Source of the DNA: Butyrivibrio sp.
Lineage (GTDB): Bacteria > Bacillota > Clostridia > Lachnospirales > Lachnospiraceae
DNA: 52,632 nucleotides
Direction: 5' to 3'
Assembly: GCF_017635265.1 (NCBI RefSeq)
Contig: NZ_JAGBLU010000106.1
Coordinates: forward strand, 1-52,632
Positions 18,099-26,986 of this stretch are shown piece by piece. Position 1 is the first letter of the stretch. Each line of letters begins with the position of its first letter. Below the pieces are notes generated by a model. The model searched no databases, had not been told where the DNA came from, and was given only the letters and a program-made list of their open reading frames with translations. Made by a program: the position numbers and the translations under genes.

Positions 18099-18953
18099 TC
18101 AGATCAAATCATTCATAAATTTTTTTGCAAGCTCTCTATCGGCAGAATCAGTCCTATATACGCCGTATATTTCCCATTTATAGGCGTCCTTTATTGGAAT
18201 AGCTCTTATATCTTCATTGTCTTCAAAGAACTGTGGGCATATTCCTATTCCGATTTCACTTTTAACAAGCCTGTAGATTGAACGCCCTTCGGCTACCTTA
18301 GCCACTATTTCAGGCATAAAGCCATTGACCTGACAGATGTTGTTGATATCCTGATAAATATGATAGTTTTCATTCATGGAGATGATTGGCTCATCTTTAA
18401 TGTCTTTTATTTCAACCTGCGCAGCATCCCATAATCTGTGGCCCCTATAAACATATAAAACCACATCTATTGCTTCTACAAGCTGCACTGACAGCCCAGG
18501 ATCACCGGGCTTTCCCACCACGAATCCAAAACTTATCTCATCATTTATAACCTGCTTTAGGATTTTCTTATTTTCATACTCCGACCAACTGGCCACCAGT
18601 TCAGGATTGTCATTCATAAAATTATTTATCCTGGCTATATCAATTACCCTGATAGTCCCTGCAGCAAAACCAACTCTGAATCTCTTTTCCTTGTTGTCCA
18701 CAACCTCAATTGAGGACAACATTTCATTTATATCCTTGATGATCTTCTGAGACTTTTCGTAAAAGACCTTGCCGCTTTCGGTAGGCATAAGACCATCTTT
18801 ACTTCGATTAAAAAGCTGAGTGCCACACTCATCCTCCAGCCCTTTGATAATCTTACTAAGGCCTTGTGGAGACAAAAAGAGCTTACTAGCTGCAGTCTGC
18901 AGATTATGTTCCTCATATACAGTTTGAAAACACTTTAGATTTCTTGTATTCAT
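18099..18953 (-). CDS. LysR-family transcriptional regulator
   Basis: A 284-residue regulator from the chosen start. The N-terminal winged helix is clear (NLKCFQTVYEEHNLQTAASK then LSPQGLSKIIKGLEDECG), and the remainder is the two-lobed periplasmic-binding-like effector domain (RFRVGFAAGTIRV, then GIGICPQFF). I prefer ATG 18953 (MNTRNLKC), which places the helix-turn-helix at the usual distance from the N-terminus. A start at 18989 would lie inside the hairpin after the flavoenzyme gene. Neither has a good ribosome site. Genetic context suggests control of the flavoenzyme or the importer genes. Confidence 0.9.
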   Translation of the reverse strand: MNTRNLKCFQTVYEEHNLQTAASKLFLSPQGLSKIIKGLEDECGTQLFNRSKDGLMPTESGKVFYEKSQKIIKDINEMLSSIEVVDNKEKRFRVGFAAGTIRVIDIARINNFMNDNPELVASWSEYENKKILKQVINDEISFGFVVGKPGDPGLSVQLVEAIDVVLYVYRGHRLWDAAQVEIKDIKDEPIISMNENYHIYQDINNICQVNGFMPEIVAKVAEGRSIYRLVKSEIGIGICPQFFEDNEDIRAIPIKDAYKWEIYGVYRTDSADRELAKKFMNDLI

Positions 18954-19004
18954 AAAAAATATTTTATTATAAAATCCCCTGCCAAACAATGTGCTTGGCA
19001 GGGG
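18954..19004 (-). terminator. Terminator or attenuator between flavoenzyme and LysR genes
   Basis: A perfect 10-bp stem CCCCTGCCAA/TTGGCAGGGG (18976-18985 and 18995-19004) with a 9-base loop is followed on the minus strand by an AT-rich tract ending in six T. It starts 24 bases after the flavoenzyme stop. The LysR ATG comes directly after the T-run, so read-through would be needed to express LysR from the upstream promoter. Confidence 0.75.
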
Positions 19005-19028
19005 ACTGTATATAAAAGTATTAATGAA

Positions 19029-21020
19029 TTAGATGTGATTTGCTACTTCGAAAGCATCCCAGATAGCATACATGATGTTTGATACCTGTCTTGCATCACC
19101 AAGAAGATATACTTCATCGATGTCATTCTTGTACTGGTTGTAGAGTGATGACTCACTTGTGTATCCAACGCAAAGAGTTACGCTGTCTGCAGCGATCTCT
19201 TTTACATCTCCACCGACTTCAGCCTGAAGCTTTCCATCCTTGTAGCCTGTAACCTTTGCTCCTGTAACAACCTCGATTCCATTGAATGGAATGAGCTGTT
19301 CAAGCATTTCCTTGTTGGCACTGCAAAGAGGTCCGTTTACTGCAAGAAGCTTATCAAGAGCTTCTACGATAGTAACCTTTTTGCCCTTCTGAGCAAGGTC
19401 AAGAGCAAGCTCACAGCCAACGAGTCCGCCACCAACTACAACAGCGTTGTCTCCGGTTTCTTTTTCTCCGAGAAGAACCTGCTCAGCTGTATATACTTTT
19501 TCATCATCGCCAAGAGAGAACTTCTTTGGACGAGAACCTGTAGCGAAGATTACTGCGTCAAAAGATTTATCCAAGATCTCTTTTTCTGTAGCCTTAGTAT
19601 TCATGTGAACTTCAACGCCAAGGCGAACCATTTCATCTTCATACCACTTAGCAAGTGCAATGTCATCTTCCTTGAAAGCAGGAGCGCCACCGGGGATGAG
19701 GTTACCGCCAAGTCTTGAAGATGCTTCATAAAGGACAGGCTCATGGCCTCTTTCAGCAAGTACTCTTGCAGCTTCACATCCGGCTACACCGCCACCCACA
19801 ATAAGAACTTTTTTCTTCTTAGCAACAGGTGTGTACTGGTTAAGTCTCTCTTTTCCACACTGTGGATTAACAGCACAGTTGATAAGTGAGTAAGTCTGGA
19901 TACGTCCCATGCAGCCTTCCTGGCAGCTGATACAAGGACGAACCTGTGAAACATTTCCTCTGCGGATCTTGTTAACGATATCAGGGTCTGCAAGTGTAGG
20001 TCTTCCAAGAGATACCATGTCACAGATATTATTGTTAAGGCACTCAATAGCAGTGTCTGGATTATCTACACGACCTGCCATGATAACAGGAATGTTTACA
20101 TTCTCTTTAGTAATTCTTGCAAACTCTTTATATGGAGCCTTCTCCATATACATCGGTGGGTGATTCCACCACCAGGCATCGTATGTGCCGGCATCTACGT
20201 CAAGGGCATCATAGCCATACTTCTCAAGGAGCTTTGCTGCCTCGATACCTTCTTCAATATCACGGCCCTTTTCTTCAAATTCTTCTCCAGGAAGAGCACC
20301 CTTACGGAAATCTTTTATCATACTCTTAAGTGAGAATCTAAGAGCAACAGGGAAATCCCAGCCGCATGTCTTTGCGATTTCTTCACGGATTTCTTTTGCA
20401 AACCTGAGTCTGTTCTCAAGTGATCCGCCATACTCATCAGTACGCTGGTTAAAGAATGAGATAGCAAACTGATCGATAAGGTATCCTTCATGAACAGCAT
20501 GGATCTCAACACCATCAAAACCAGCTCTCTTAGCATTGTAAGCGCCCTTGCCAAAGCTCTCTACGATGCCGTGGATCTCTTCTACAGTAAGAGGACGACA
20601 AGTCTTGTCAAGCCATCTGTGTGGAACTGCAGAAGCAGATACTGGTGGGAACTCTCCTAAGTTTGTAGGGATAGTAACTCGTCCAAATCCACCACTCATC
20701 TGAAGGAAGATCTTGGAGCCATAAGCATGAACTCTTTCTGTCATCTCACGGCTTGTTCTTACGAACTGAACCGGGTTGTAAGTTGAGTTTGGTGTGTTAG
20801 GGAATGAAGGCTTTTCAACCTCTGTATCAGAGAATGTTACACCTGTGATGATAAGGCCGATTCCGCCCTGTGCACGTCTTGTATAATAGTCAATTCCTCT
20901 GTCATTCCAGCCACCTTCGCAGTCTCCAAGACCAAGTGGTCCCATAGGAGCCATTGCGTAGCGGTTCTTGATTTCGAGCTTACCGATCTTGATAGGCTCA
21001 AAAAGTCCTTGGTACTTCAT
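19029..21020 (-). CDS. Fe-S flavoenzyme of the 2-enoate/2,4-dienoyl-CoA reductase type
   Basis: A 663-residue NADH:flavin oxidoreductase. Residues 1-350 form the old-yellow-enzyme FMN barrel (LFEPIKIGKLEIKNRYAMAP, then DGVEIHAVHEGYLIDQF). A CISCQEGC motif with a further cysteine in SLINCAVNPQCG binds the 4Fe-4S cluster. The second half holds two Rossmann motifs, VLIVGGGVAGCEAA for FAD and AVVVGGGLVGCELA for NAD(P)H. Length and order match clostridial 2-enoate reductase, 2,4-dienoyl-CoA reductase and the bile-acid enzymes BaiCD/BaiH, which reduce activated C=C bonds. The substrate is not decided by sequence. An AGGAGG site precedes the ATG. Neighbouring esterases make a cinnamate-type enoate worth testing. 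Confidence 0.92.
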   Translation of the reverse strand: MKYQGLFEPIKIGKLEIKNRYAMAPMGPLGLGDCEGGWNDRGIDYYTRRAQGGIGLIITGVTFSDTEVEKPSFPNTPNSTYNPVQFVRTSREMTERVHAYGSKIFLQMSGGFGRVTIPTNLGEFPPVSASAVPHRWLDKTCRPLTVEEIHGIVESFGKGAYNAKRAGFDGVEIHAVHEGYLIDQFAISFFNQRTDEYGGSLENRLRFAKEIREEIAKTCGWDFPVALRFSLKSMIKDFRKGALPGEEFEEKGRDIEEGIEAAKLLEKYGYDALDVDAGTYDAWWWNHPPMYMEKAPYKEFARITKENVNIPVIMAGRVDNPDTAIECLNNNICDMVSLGRPTLADPDIVNKIRRGNVSQVRPCISCQEGCMGRIQTYSLINCAVNPQCGKERLNQYTPVAKKKKVLIVGGGVAGCEAARVLAERGHEPVLYEASSRLGGNLIPGGAPAFKEDDIALAKWYEDEMVRLGVEVHMNTKATEKEILDKSFDAVIFATGSRPKKFSLGDDEKVYTAEQVLLGEKETGDNAVVVGGGLVGCELALDLAQKGKKVTIVEALDKLLAVNGPLCSANKEMLEQLIPFNGIEVVTGAKVTGYKDGKLQAEVGGDVKEIAADSVTLCVGYTSESSLYNQYKNDIDEVYLLGDARQVSNIMYAIWDAFEVANHI

Positions 21021-21175
21021 TAAATCTCCTCCTTATTTTTAATGACATACGCCATTTGTTATTTTTTTGTCATAATATGCATTAATTTTAACCTATGATT
21101 TTTTTACAAGCCATCAACAAAAAGTTTCATACGCTAAACAATAATTTTATATTAAGCCGGACATGTTTTTTCTCC

Positions 21176-21222
21176 ATAAAAATAGCCCTACACCGTTTTT
21201 AAACCGGCATAGGACTATTTAT
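21176..21222 (-). terminator. Terminator of the orphan binding-protein gene
   Basis: The arms AAATAG-CCTA-CCGG and their complements form a long, slightly imperfect hairpin with an A-rich loop, followed on the minus strand by TTTTTATGG. It starts about 37 bases after the lipoprotein stop and separates that gene from the flavoenzyme gene, which therefore needs its own promoter within 21021-21175; I see no convincing -35/-10 pair there. Confidence 0.75.
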
Positions 21223-21257
21223 TAAAGTGGGTTTACGAACCTTTTTATAATTAAAAC

Positions 21258-22796
21258 TTACTGCTGTGAAAGCCAAGCATCAAGCTGTTCCTGCTTTGCA
21301 TTAAGGATATCATCATAGCCTGCCTCCTTAAGTGCCTGACGGAACTCAGAGAGAGCTAACTCTGTATCAACTGAACCGCAAGCGATACCTGGAAGGTACT
21401 GCTGGATCACATTGCTTACTGCTGTGTACTGTGTCTGAACAGAGGAAGGATCAAATGTGAAGCCCATAGCTGGTGAGCAAGGAGCATTGTGGTTCTGCTC
21501 ATCCTCCCAGGCAAGAGACTCTGCTGAGCCTGAGCCCTCAAGTGGCCACTGAATAAAGAAGTTTCCAAGTACACCGCAAGAAAGCTGTGCTGTATAAGGA
21601 ACAGTTGCTGCGTCCTGTCCTTCAGGGTAAGAAACTGTGCCATCAGCATTCTTCACATAATCTTCACCCTCAATGCCATAGAGCATTGTGTTGATAACTT
21701 CAGGATCTGTATATGTAAGGTTAAGGAACTTAAGTGCTGCATCAGGATTCTCTGATGTGGATGCAATAACCTGTGCTACTGCATTCATTGAAGATGTATC
21801 AAGATAAGCATCTCCAAGGGCAATTGCACCAACTTCATAACCTGAAGGAGCAGAAAGAGAAGCTGCTGTATCTTCAAGTGGATAGCTGTATGAAGCAGAA
21901 TATGCGAAATATCCGCCTGATGACATGAGCTCTGCTGCCGCAGAAGTTGTTGTTGCTGCATCCTTCATGATGTAGTCACTCTTGTACCAGTCTCTGATAA
22001 GAGAAGCATACTTCTCAAAATCTGCAAGATCATAGTAGCTTGTTACTGTCATATTATCACCCTGAAGGACACCTGTTGGTGATGCAAAAGAATCACCAAG
22101 CCAGTCGATAGATGGAATCCATCTTGTAAGGCCGCTGTCACCCTGTGAAACAGGTGCAAGTGGTGTAATTTCAGGATGTGCCTCTTTTACCTGAGCAAAG
22201 ATAGCTGTAAGATCATCTACACTCTTAACTGATTCCATATCAAGGCCAAGTTCCTCAGCAAGGTCCTTTCTGTAGATCAGCATAGGCTGAAGAGCAAAAG
22301 GCTTAAGTGTTGGAATAGCATAAAGCCTTCCATCGTACATTGTGGTCTTAAGCCACTCCTCTTCAAAAAGAGCTTTAAGTTCAGGAGCATCTGTATCGAC
22401 CATATCTGTTATGTCATAGCACATATCACTTGCAATAGAATTGCCAAGATCACCCAAAGTGTGGAAAATATCAACTTCACCGTTCTGAACAGCAAGGCTT
22501 ACCTGCTGAGTATAGTCAGCAATTGAAAGAGGCATAAGATGAACTTCTACGCCGATCTTTTCTCTTGTGATCTGGTTAAGTGCCTCTTCTACCTTTGAAG
22601 TATCATCAGGAACTGTGTTGAATGTAACAAATGCGTATGTAATCTGTGCATAGTCGCCATCCTCTGCTTTTGAAGCAGTCTGGACAGAACTATCTGAGTC
22701 CGCATTACTACCGGATGTTTCTGCAGAAGATCCACAGGCAACAAGTGAAAATGCCATAGCTCCGGCAAGTAACATACTTACAATTTTCTTTACCAT
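21258..22796 (-). CDS. Orphan LplA-type solute-binding lipoprotein
   Basis: A 512-residue extracellular binding lipoprotein. The leader MVKKIVSMLLAGAMAFSL is followed by the lipobox LVAC, a Ser-rich linker and a binding domain with VEEALNQITREKIGVEVHL, as in LplA-type proteins. I chose ATG 22796 after GGGAGG; 15 more codons upstream have no ribosome site. It has its own terminator and no permease gene beside it. The YesM/YesN pair immediately upstream usually controls exactly this kind of importer, and the unaccompanied permease pair at 8588-10455 is a plausible partner. Ligand unknown. Confidence 0.92.
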   Translation of the reverse strand: MVKKIVSMLLAGAMAFSLVACGSSAETSGSNADSDSSVQTASKAEDGDYAQITYAFVTFNTVPDDTSKVEEALNQITREKIGVEVHLMPLSIADYTQQVSLAVQNGEVDIFHTLGDLGNSIASDMCYDITDMVDTDAPELKALFEEEWLKTTMYDGRLYAIPTLKPFALQPMLIYRKDLAEELGLDMESVKSVDDLTAIFAQVKEAHPEITPLAPVSQGDSGLTRWIPSIDWLGDSFASPTGVLQGDNMTVTSYYDLADFEKYASLIRDWYKSDYIMKDAATTTSAAAELMSSGGYFAYSASYSYPLEDTAASLSAPSGYEVGAIALGDAYLDTSSMNAVAQVIASTSENPDAALKFLNLTYTDPEVINTMLYGIEGEDYVKNADGTVSYPEGQDAATVPYTAQLSCGVLGNFFIQWPLEGSGSAESLAWEDEQNHNAPCSPAMGFTFDPSSVQTQYTAVSNVIQQYLPGIACGSVDTELALSEFRQALKEAGYDDILNAKQEQLDAWLSQQ

Positions 22797-22816
22797 AATA
22801 ACCTCCCTTGTTAAAA

Positions 22817-22845
22817 TGTGCATTTTATATTGTGCACTCATTATA
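22817..22845 (-). promoter_or_regulatory. Putative promoter region of the orphan binding-protein gene
   Basis: A TATAAT hexamer on the minus strand (22840-22845) lies 43 bases before the start codon; no good -35 is seen, which fits YesN-type activation. Two direct TGTGCA boxes (22817-22822, 22831-22836, plus-strand sense) are 14 bases apart just downstream. The same hexamer makes up the inverted repeat before the other LplA-type gene. Confidence 0.45.
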
Positions 22846-22905
22846 CAAAAGGGTGTTAATCATTCTCTTTCAAAAACAAGCTTTGATTTTTTGATTTTAA
22901 GGTTT

Positions 22906-24516
22906 TTATCCATTTGTCTGATTATGATACTCATTTGGAGTAAGTCCCGTATTCTTTTTGAATACCGTTGAAAAATAGGAGAAGTTGTCAAACCCTACTT
23001 CTGTAGCGACGTCACTTATGCGAACGTCAGCCCGTGACAGAAGTTCTTTTGCCTTATCTATTCTAAAATCAGTTATATACTGCTTAAGGCTGACTCCGGT
23101 CTCTTTTTTAAACATCTTGGCCATATACTCAGGAGTAAGATAAACACTCTCCGCAATCTCATTCCTTGAGATATCTTCCTTGTAATGCTCATGAACAAAA
23201 GCCTTGGCTCTTGAAACTATAGAGTCTGATGCCTCAACCTCTGAGACATAATCAAGGGTTGTTGAAATGATATAAACCTGCCATCTCATCATATTCATGA
23301 GAGAGTCCGTTGACTGTCTGGCAAGAGACTCTGATGCTTCATTGGCAAAAAGCTGCGTCGCCTGAATCTCTTTGCTGTGAAGATAAACAAAAACAATCTG
23401 AAGCAGATCCTGCTTTATTTCTGTAAGAGCTGCTGCATCCAGTTTTTTGGCTGCTGCCAGATTTTCCATGCTAAACTTCAAAAGATTCAACAGTTCTTTC
23501 TTTTTCTTTTCATTCAGGAGAAGTCTTATCTCCTGTTGATCCAGCATATGTCCTTTTTCTGATGCAAGAACTATCTCATCATTCTCATGGAATATCTTCC
23601 CCTTCGAGGCAACATTGTTTTTATCAAGTTCCTCCATGTGGGTCTTTGCAAGATAGAGCTTCGATATGCTGCAGGGATTCCCAATATAGATTGTGATGGT
23701 ATTTTTTAGCTTTTCTCGGGCTTCCTCGAGTATTTCTGCATCGCCCACGCTCATACGCTCATTTATTATTCCCGTTTTGGAGTCTTCTACAACAACCGCA
23801 GTATATACAATTCCCTTTACGCGATAGTTTACAAATTTACTTTCAGAAATTCCGATAAATATCCTTTCGCACAGGATAGAAACCAGTTCTTTTTCATACG
23901 CACCGGCTCTGCCCGCTCCCCAGCTTTCCTCAATCTGCTCAATATTGCCGCTTGATATGATATAAAGCCTGTAATCAATTTCCGGGGCTATATTTAATCT
24001 TCTCTGCTCTATTTCCTTACTGATTACAGATTCATCTGCAACAATTCTCTGCTGCAAAACATCAAGCCAGAACATTGCCTCTACATACTCAAGATTTCCG
24101 GAATACCATTCTTCGTATATAGATGCCTTCTGACTCTCCTGCTTTTCATGTATTCTCTGGAGAGCCATATTAAGCTCTGCTTCCATTCTGTCTGCATTGA
24201 AGGGCTTTACCACATATCCGCTGGCTTTGTATTCTATGGCCTGCCTTGCATAGTCAAATTTTTCATGGCTTGTAAGGAAGATAAACTCAGTGTCAAAAGA
24301 GTTCTCCCTGGCCCACTTGATAAGGTCCAGTCCACTTCCCATAGGCATCTCGATATCACAGATAGCAAGGCTTATCTCATTCTCTTCAAAAAGCTTCTGC
24401 GCTGTTTTTATGTTGTATGCTTTATGAACTTTTTCGATATGAAATTTATCCCAGTCAACCGCATTTACTATGACATCGACCGTGGGAAAATCATCATCAA
24501 TTACGATAGCTTCCAT
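22906..24516 (-). CDS. YesN-type response regulator with AraC DNA-binding domain
   Basis: A 536-residue response regulator. The receiver domain occupies about 1-120, with the acidic pocket VIDDD, the phospho-acceptor Asp in AICDIEMP, the conserved Thr in FLTSH and the Lys in YVVKPFN. A long middle region of the YesN type follows, and the C-terminal ~100 residues are a double AraC helix-turn-helix (ISRNEIAESVYLTPEYMAKM, then ISDVATEVGFDNFSYFSTVF). I chose ATG 24516 (MEAIVIDD), which starts directly at the receiver and overlaps the kinase gene by 16 bases. A GTG at 24552 is less likely. It should activate the binding-protein gene downstream. Confidence 0.92.
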   Translation of the reverse strand: MEAIVIDDDFPTVDVIVNAVDWDKFHIEKVHKAYNIKTAQKLFEENEISLAICDIEMPMGSGLDLIKWARENSFDTEFIFLTSHEKFDYARQAIEYKASGYVVKPFNADRMEAELNMALQRIHEKQESQKASIYEEWYSGNLEYVEAMFWLDVLQQRIVADESVISKEIEQRRLNIAPEIDYRLYIISSGNIEQIEESWGAGRAGAYEKELVSILCERIFIGISESKFVNYRVKGIVYTAVVVEDSKTGIINERMSVGDAEILEEAREKLKNTITIYIGNPCSISKLYLAKTHMEELDKNNVASKGKIFHENDEIVLASEKGHMLDQQEIRLLLNEKKKKELLNLLKFSMENLAAAKKLDAAALTEIKQDLLQIVFVYLHSKEIQATQLFANEASESLARQSTDSLMNMMRWQVYIISTTLDYVSEVEASDSIVSRAKAFVHEHYKEDISRNEIAESVYLTPEYMAKMFKKETGVSLKQYITDFRIDKAKELLSRADVRISDVATEVGFDNFSYFSTVFKKNTGLTPNEYHNQTNG

Positions 24517-26237
24517 ACACTGCTCTGCCTCTTTACTCTCTTTGGTATCCACATATCAACTTTACTGCCGTGAGGCTCTTTATTAGAAAATTCTATCAGG
24601 TCATCTCTTCTGTACATCAGACTTAAAGTCTTTTTGAGATTCCAAAGGCCTATTCCATGTCCATTTTCTTTTACTGCCACATTACCATTTTTTACCTGCA
24701 AAAGAAATTCCGAAGGGAACCCAACTCCATCATCCTCCACGACAATATGGCACATCTCCTCACCATTTCGCTCTTCAAGCTTACAGGAAATAAGTATTGA
24801 AGTAAGGTTATCCACAGAAACAGTGTGTTTATAAATGTTTTCCAGAATTGTATGAATAAGAAGCTGTGGAACAGGATAATCGAGTATTTTTTCATCAATG
24901 TCAATAAAATCAAATACGCATCCCGGATACAGAATTTCCTGCATCGCAATATAGTCTTTTATATGCTCTATCTCTTCCGTCAAAGGAACAGTGTGCATTC
25001 CGGATTTAAAAAGATATCTCACGTTTCTGGAGAGTCTTTCTATGTAATCACGTATTTCCTCATTCCGATCCTGATAAGACATACTGTGTATCGTAGTAAG
25101 CGCATTTAAGAAAAAGTGAGGTTTTATCTGAAGCTGTACGTATTTTAGCGTTGCTTCATCAAACTGAATTCTCTCCTCATAAGAGCGCATTCGCAGATTG
25201 ACAATTGTGTCTATCATCTGATTAAAGCTGTTATTTATCTGTCTGAACTCAACTGTATCTGCTTTGTTGGGAAGTCTAAGCGACTGTTCTCCATTTTCTA
25301 TCTTTTTCATGGCAATAAGTAATTCCCGCAACGGGGCATATACCACTCGCCTTGTATAAAGAGTTATGACACCCAGCAAAACGATCGCCGAAACAACAAG
25401 CAGTATTATAATAAGCTGTATCGTTTGATAGTTTCCATATACTCTGTGTTTTTCCAATGCCACAAAAATACCAAAATCCCCTTTTGCTGATGGTCCACCA
25501 AGTACAAGATATTTTCCGTCATCAGACCATGAAGCACCCGAACTCACTTTAAAGCTAAGATCTGAGCTTGTGATCTCTCCATTATCCGTCTGAACAATAA
25601 TGTCGTTATTAATATCAGTTATCGCGTAGCATACTGAATCATTAGTTATGAGTCTTTCCAAAATTCCTGATATATTTACCAGTGCCCCAAGCATACGATT
25701 TTTATTTTTATAAAGGCGTAGAAGATATTTCTTTTCTCCGATCTGTCTGTATATCCATTTAGATGGCATGTTTCCTGGATACTCCAGGATCATTTCTTCT
25801 ATGCTCTGACGGATCATTACAGTATCGTTATAATTTAGGCCGTTTGCAGTCTTAGCTATATAGTTATTTCCAATAAGATCATAGAAAAAAATAGTCTCAA
25901 CGTCAGTACTACTACCTGCTATGTTCTTCAGAGTCTGTAACATGTTTTGTTGTGCTATAGCCTTCTGGACATCCGTGCCATTTTTAAAAGCAGAAATATC
26001 AGCATTATCCTGCAGAACAACAGCAAGAGCCTGTTCATTAGCCTTTAAAACTTCTTCTATTTCATAATCCGAGATTTCTTTTGCCTGTGATAGCGTAGCC
26101 CCCGCAGCGCTCTCCAATGTGGTCCTGGTATTCCACCATATGGCTGACAAAATGATTATCATCAGGATCATGTAGAATAGAACCGCAGATGCAATTGTAC
26201 GTATAAAAGAGTTATTCTTTTCTTTTAGCTTTTGCAT
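24501..26237 (-). CDS. YesM-type sensor histidine kinase
   Basis: A 578-residue membrane kinase. The first membrane helix spans about 13-33 and the second about 272-295, enclosing an extracellular sensor region of roughly 240 residues. A HAMP linker follows, then the His_kinase-type H-box QIKPHFFLNALTTIHS and an ATPase domain with ILENIYKH (N box), VEDDGVGFP (G1) and HGIGLWNLKK (G2). Such kinases detect extracellular sugars, often with a binding protein, and phosphorylate YesN. Its start overlaps the HipA-like gene by 13 bases with a weak AAAGG site six bases upstream, so expression is tied to that gene. Confidence 0.93.
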   Translation of the reverse strand: MQKLKEKNNSFIRTIASAVLFYMILMIIILSAIWWNTRTTLESAAGATLSQAKEISDYEIEEVLKANEQALAVVLQDNADISAFKNGTDVQKAIAQQNMLQTLKNIAGSSTDVETIFFYDLIGNNYIAKTANGLNYNDTVMIRQSIEEMILEYPGNMPSKWIYRQIGEKKYLLRLYKNKNRMLGALVNISGILERLITNDSVCYAITDINNDIIVQTDNGEITSSDLSFKVSSGASWSDDGKYLVLGGPSAKGDFGIFVALEKHRVYGNYQTIQLIIILLVVSAIVLLGVITLYTRRVVYAPLRELLIAMKKIENGEQSLRLPNKADTVEFRQINNSFNQMIDTIVNLRMRSYEERIQFDEATLKYVQLQIKPHFFLNALTTIHSMSYQDRNEEIRDYIERLSRNVRYLFKSGMHTVPLTEEIEHIKDYIAMQEILYPGCVFDFIDIDEKILDYPVPQLLIHTILENIYKHTVSVDNLTSILISCKLEERNGEEMCHIVVEDDGVGFPSEFLLQVKNGNVAVKENGHGIGLWNLKKTLSLMYRRDDLIEFSNKEPHGSKVDMWIPKRVKRQSSVWKLS

Positions 26238-26986
26238 AATAAACCTTTGTACCTGTCTAATTGGTATTTCAGAACCGTTAGCGCCCTGGATTGTGGTTCT
26301 TCTCTTAATGCCGCCTCTAACTTATCATAATCGATTCTCAATGTCACACCTGCCAGCTGTGCCTGCATTTCCAGACTGGATGAGAAGGGCTGCCCATATG
26401 CCGATTCAATATTCTCATCAATAGAATTATCCATTGGAAAGCGTGTAAGATCACTAAGAAGACCAGCTCCATTGTCAAACACAGGTGCTTCAAAACATTC
26501 TTCTGTTTCTGTATCCACAATTATTCCAAGATTATTAAAATGCCTGTCGGTATTCAATATAAGCATATCAAATGCAAGTATTTTTGACAGATAATCACTG
26601 CAATCAAATCCTGTGTAATCACGTATAAATTCTTTTATAAAATTTATCCTATCCTGAGGATCATCCATAATGATAATGCGCTCAGACAGGTTCCCTCCAA
26701 AATACATATCATACAATCTTTGAAAACTCAAAAAAGAACATCCTTCTTTTAAAAAATTCTGAGATCTGCATCCTTTTTTCCCATTGATAGTACATTCTTC
26801 GTATCTGACAAAATAATCCACATTCGAACAGGAAAGAACAAGCGATGCCAACTGCTCAGTTTTTCCTTCATAACCTGCTCTGTTCTCTTTATACCAAAAT
26901 CCCTTATCAAAATATTTTGGCTGAGTTCCCTTTGAACTTCCTGCAACCATCACCATCGCACGAGGGCTTAACTTGTAGTCTCTCAT
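26225..26986 (-). CDS. Short HipA-like kinase
   Basis: A 253-residue protein with the catalytic core of HipA serine/threonine kinases. The glycine-rich nucleotide loop is AGSSKGTQPKYF (about 15-26), the catalytic loop LNTDRHFNNLG has Asp147 and Asn152, and the metal-binding motif is VFDNG with Asp171. Full HipA is about 440 residues; the N-terminal subdomain 1 is missing here. The ATGA overlap with the XRE gene argues for the start at 26986, not 27007. HipA family kinases phosphorylate tRNA synthetases or other targets and are held by a HipB-like partner. The core motifs are intact, so activity is plausible; the target is unknown. Confidence 0.82.
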   Translation of the reverse strand: MRDYKLSPRAMVMVAGSSKGTQPKYFDKGFWYKENRAGYEGKTEQLASLVLSCSNVDYFVRYEECTINGKKGCRSQNFLKEGCSFLSFQRLYDMYFGGNLSERIIIMDDPQDRINFIKEFIRDYTGFDCSDYLSKILAFDMLILNTDRHFNNLGIIVDTETEECFEAPVFDNGAGLLSDLTRFPMDNSIDENIESAYGQPFSSSLEMQAQLAGVTLRIDYDKLEAALREEPQSRALTVLKYQLDRYKGLLCKS

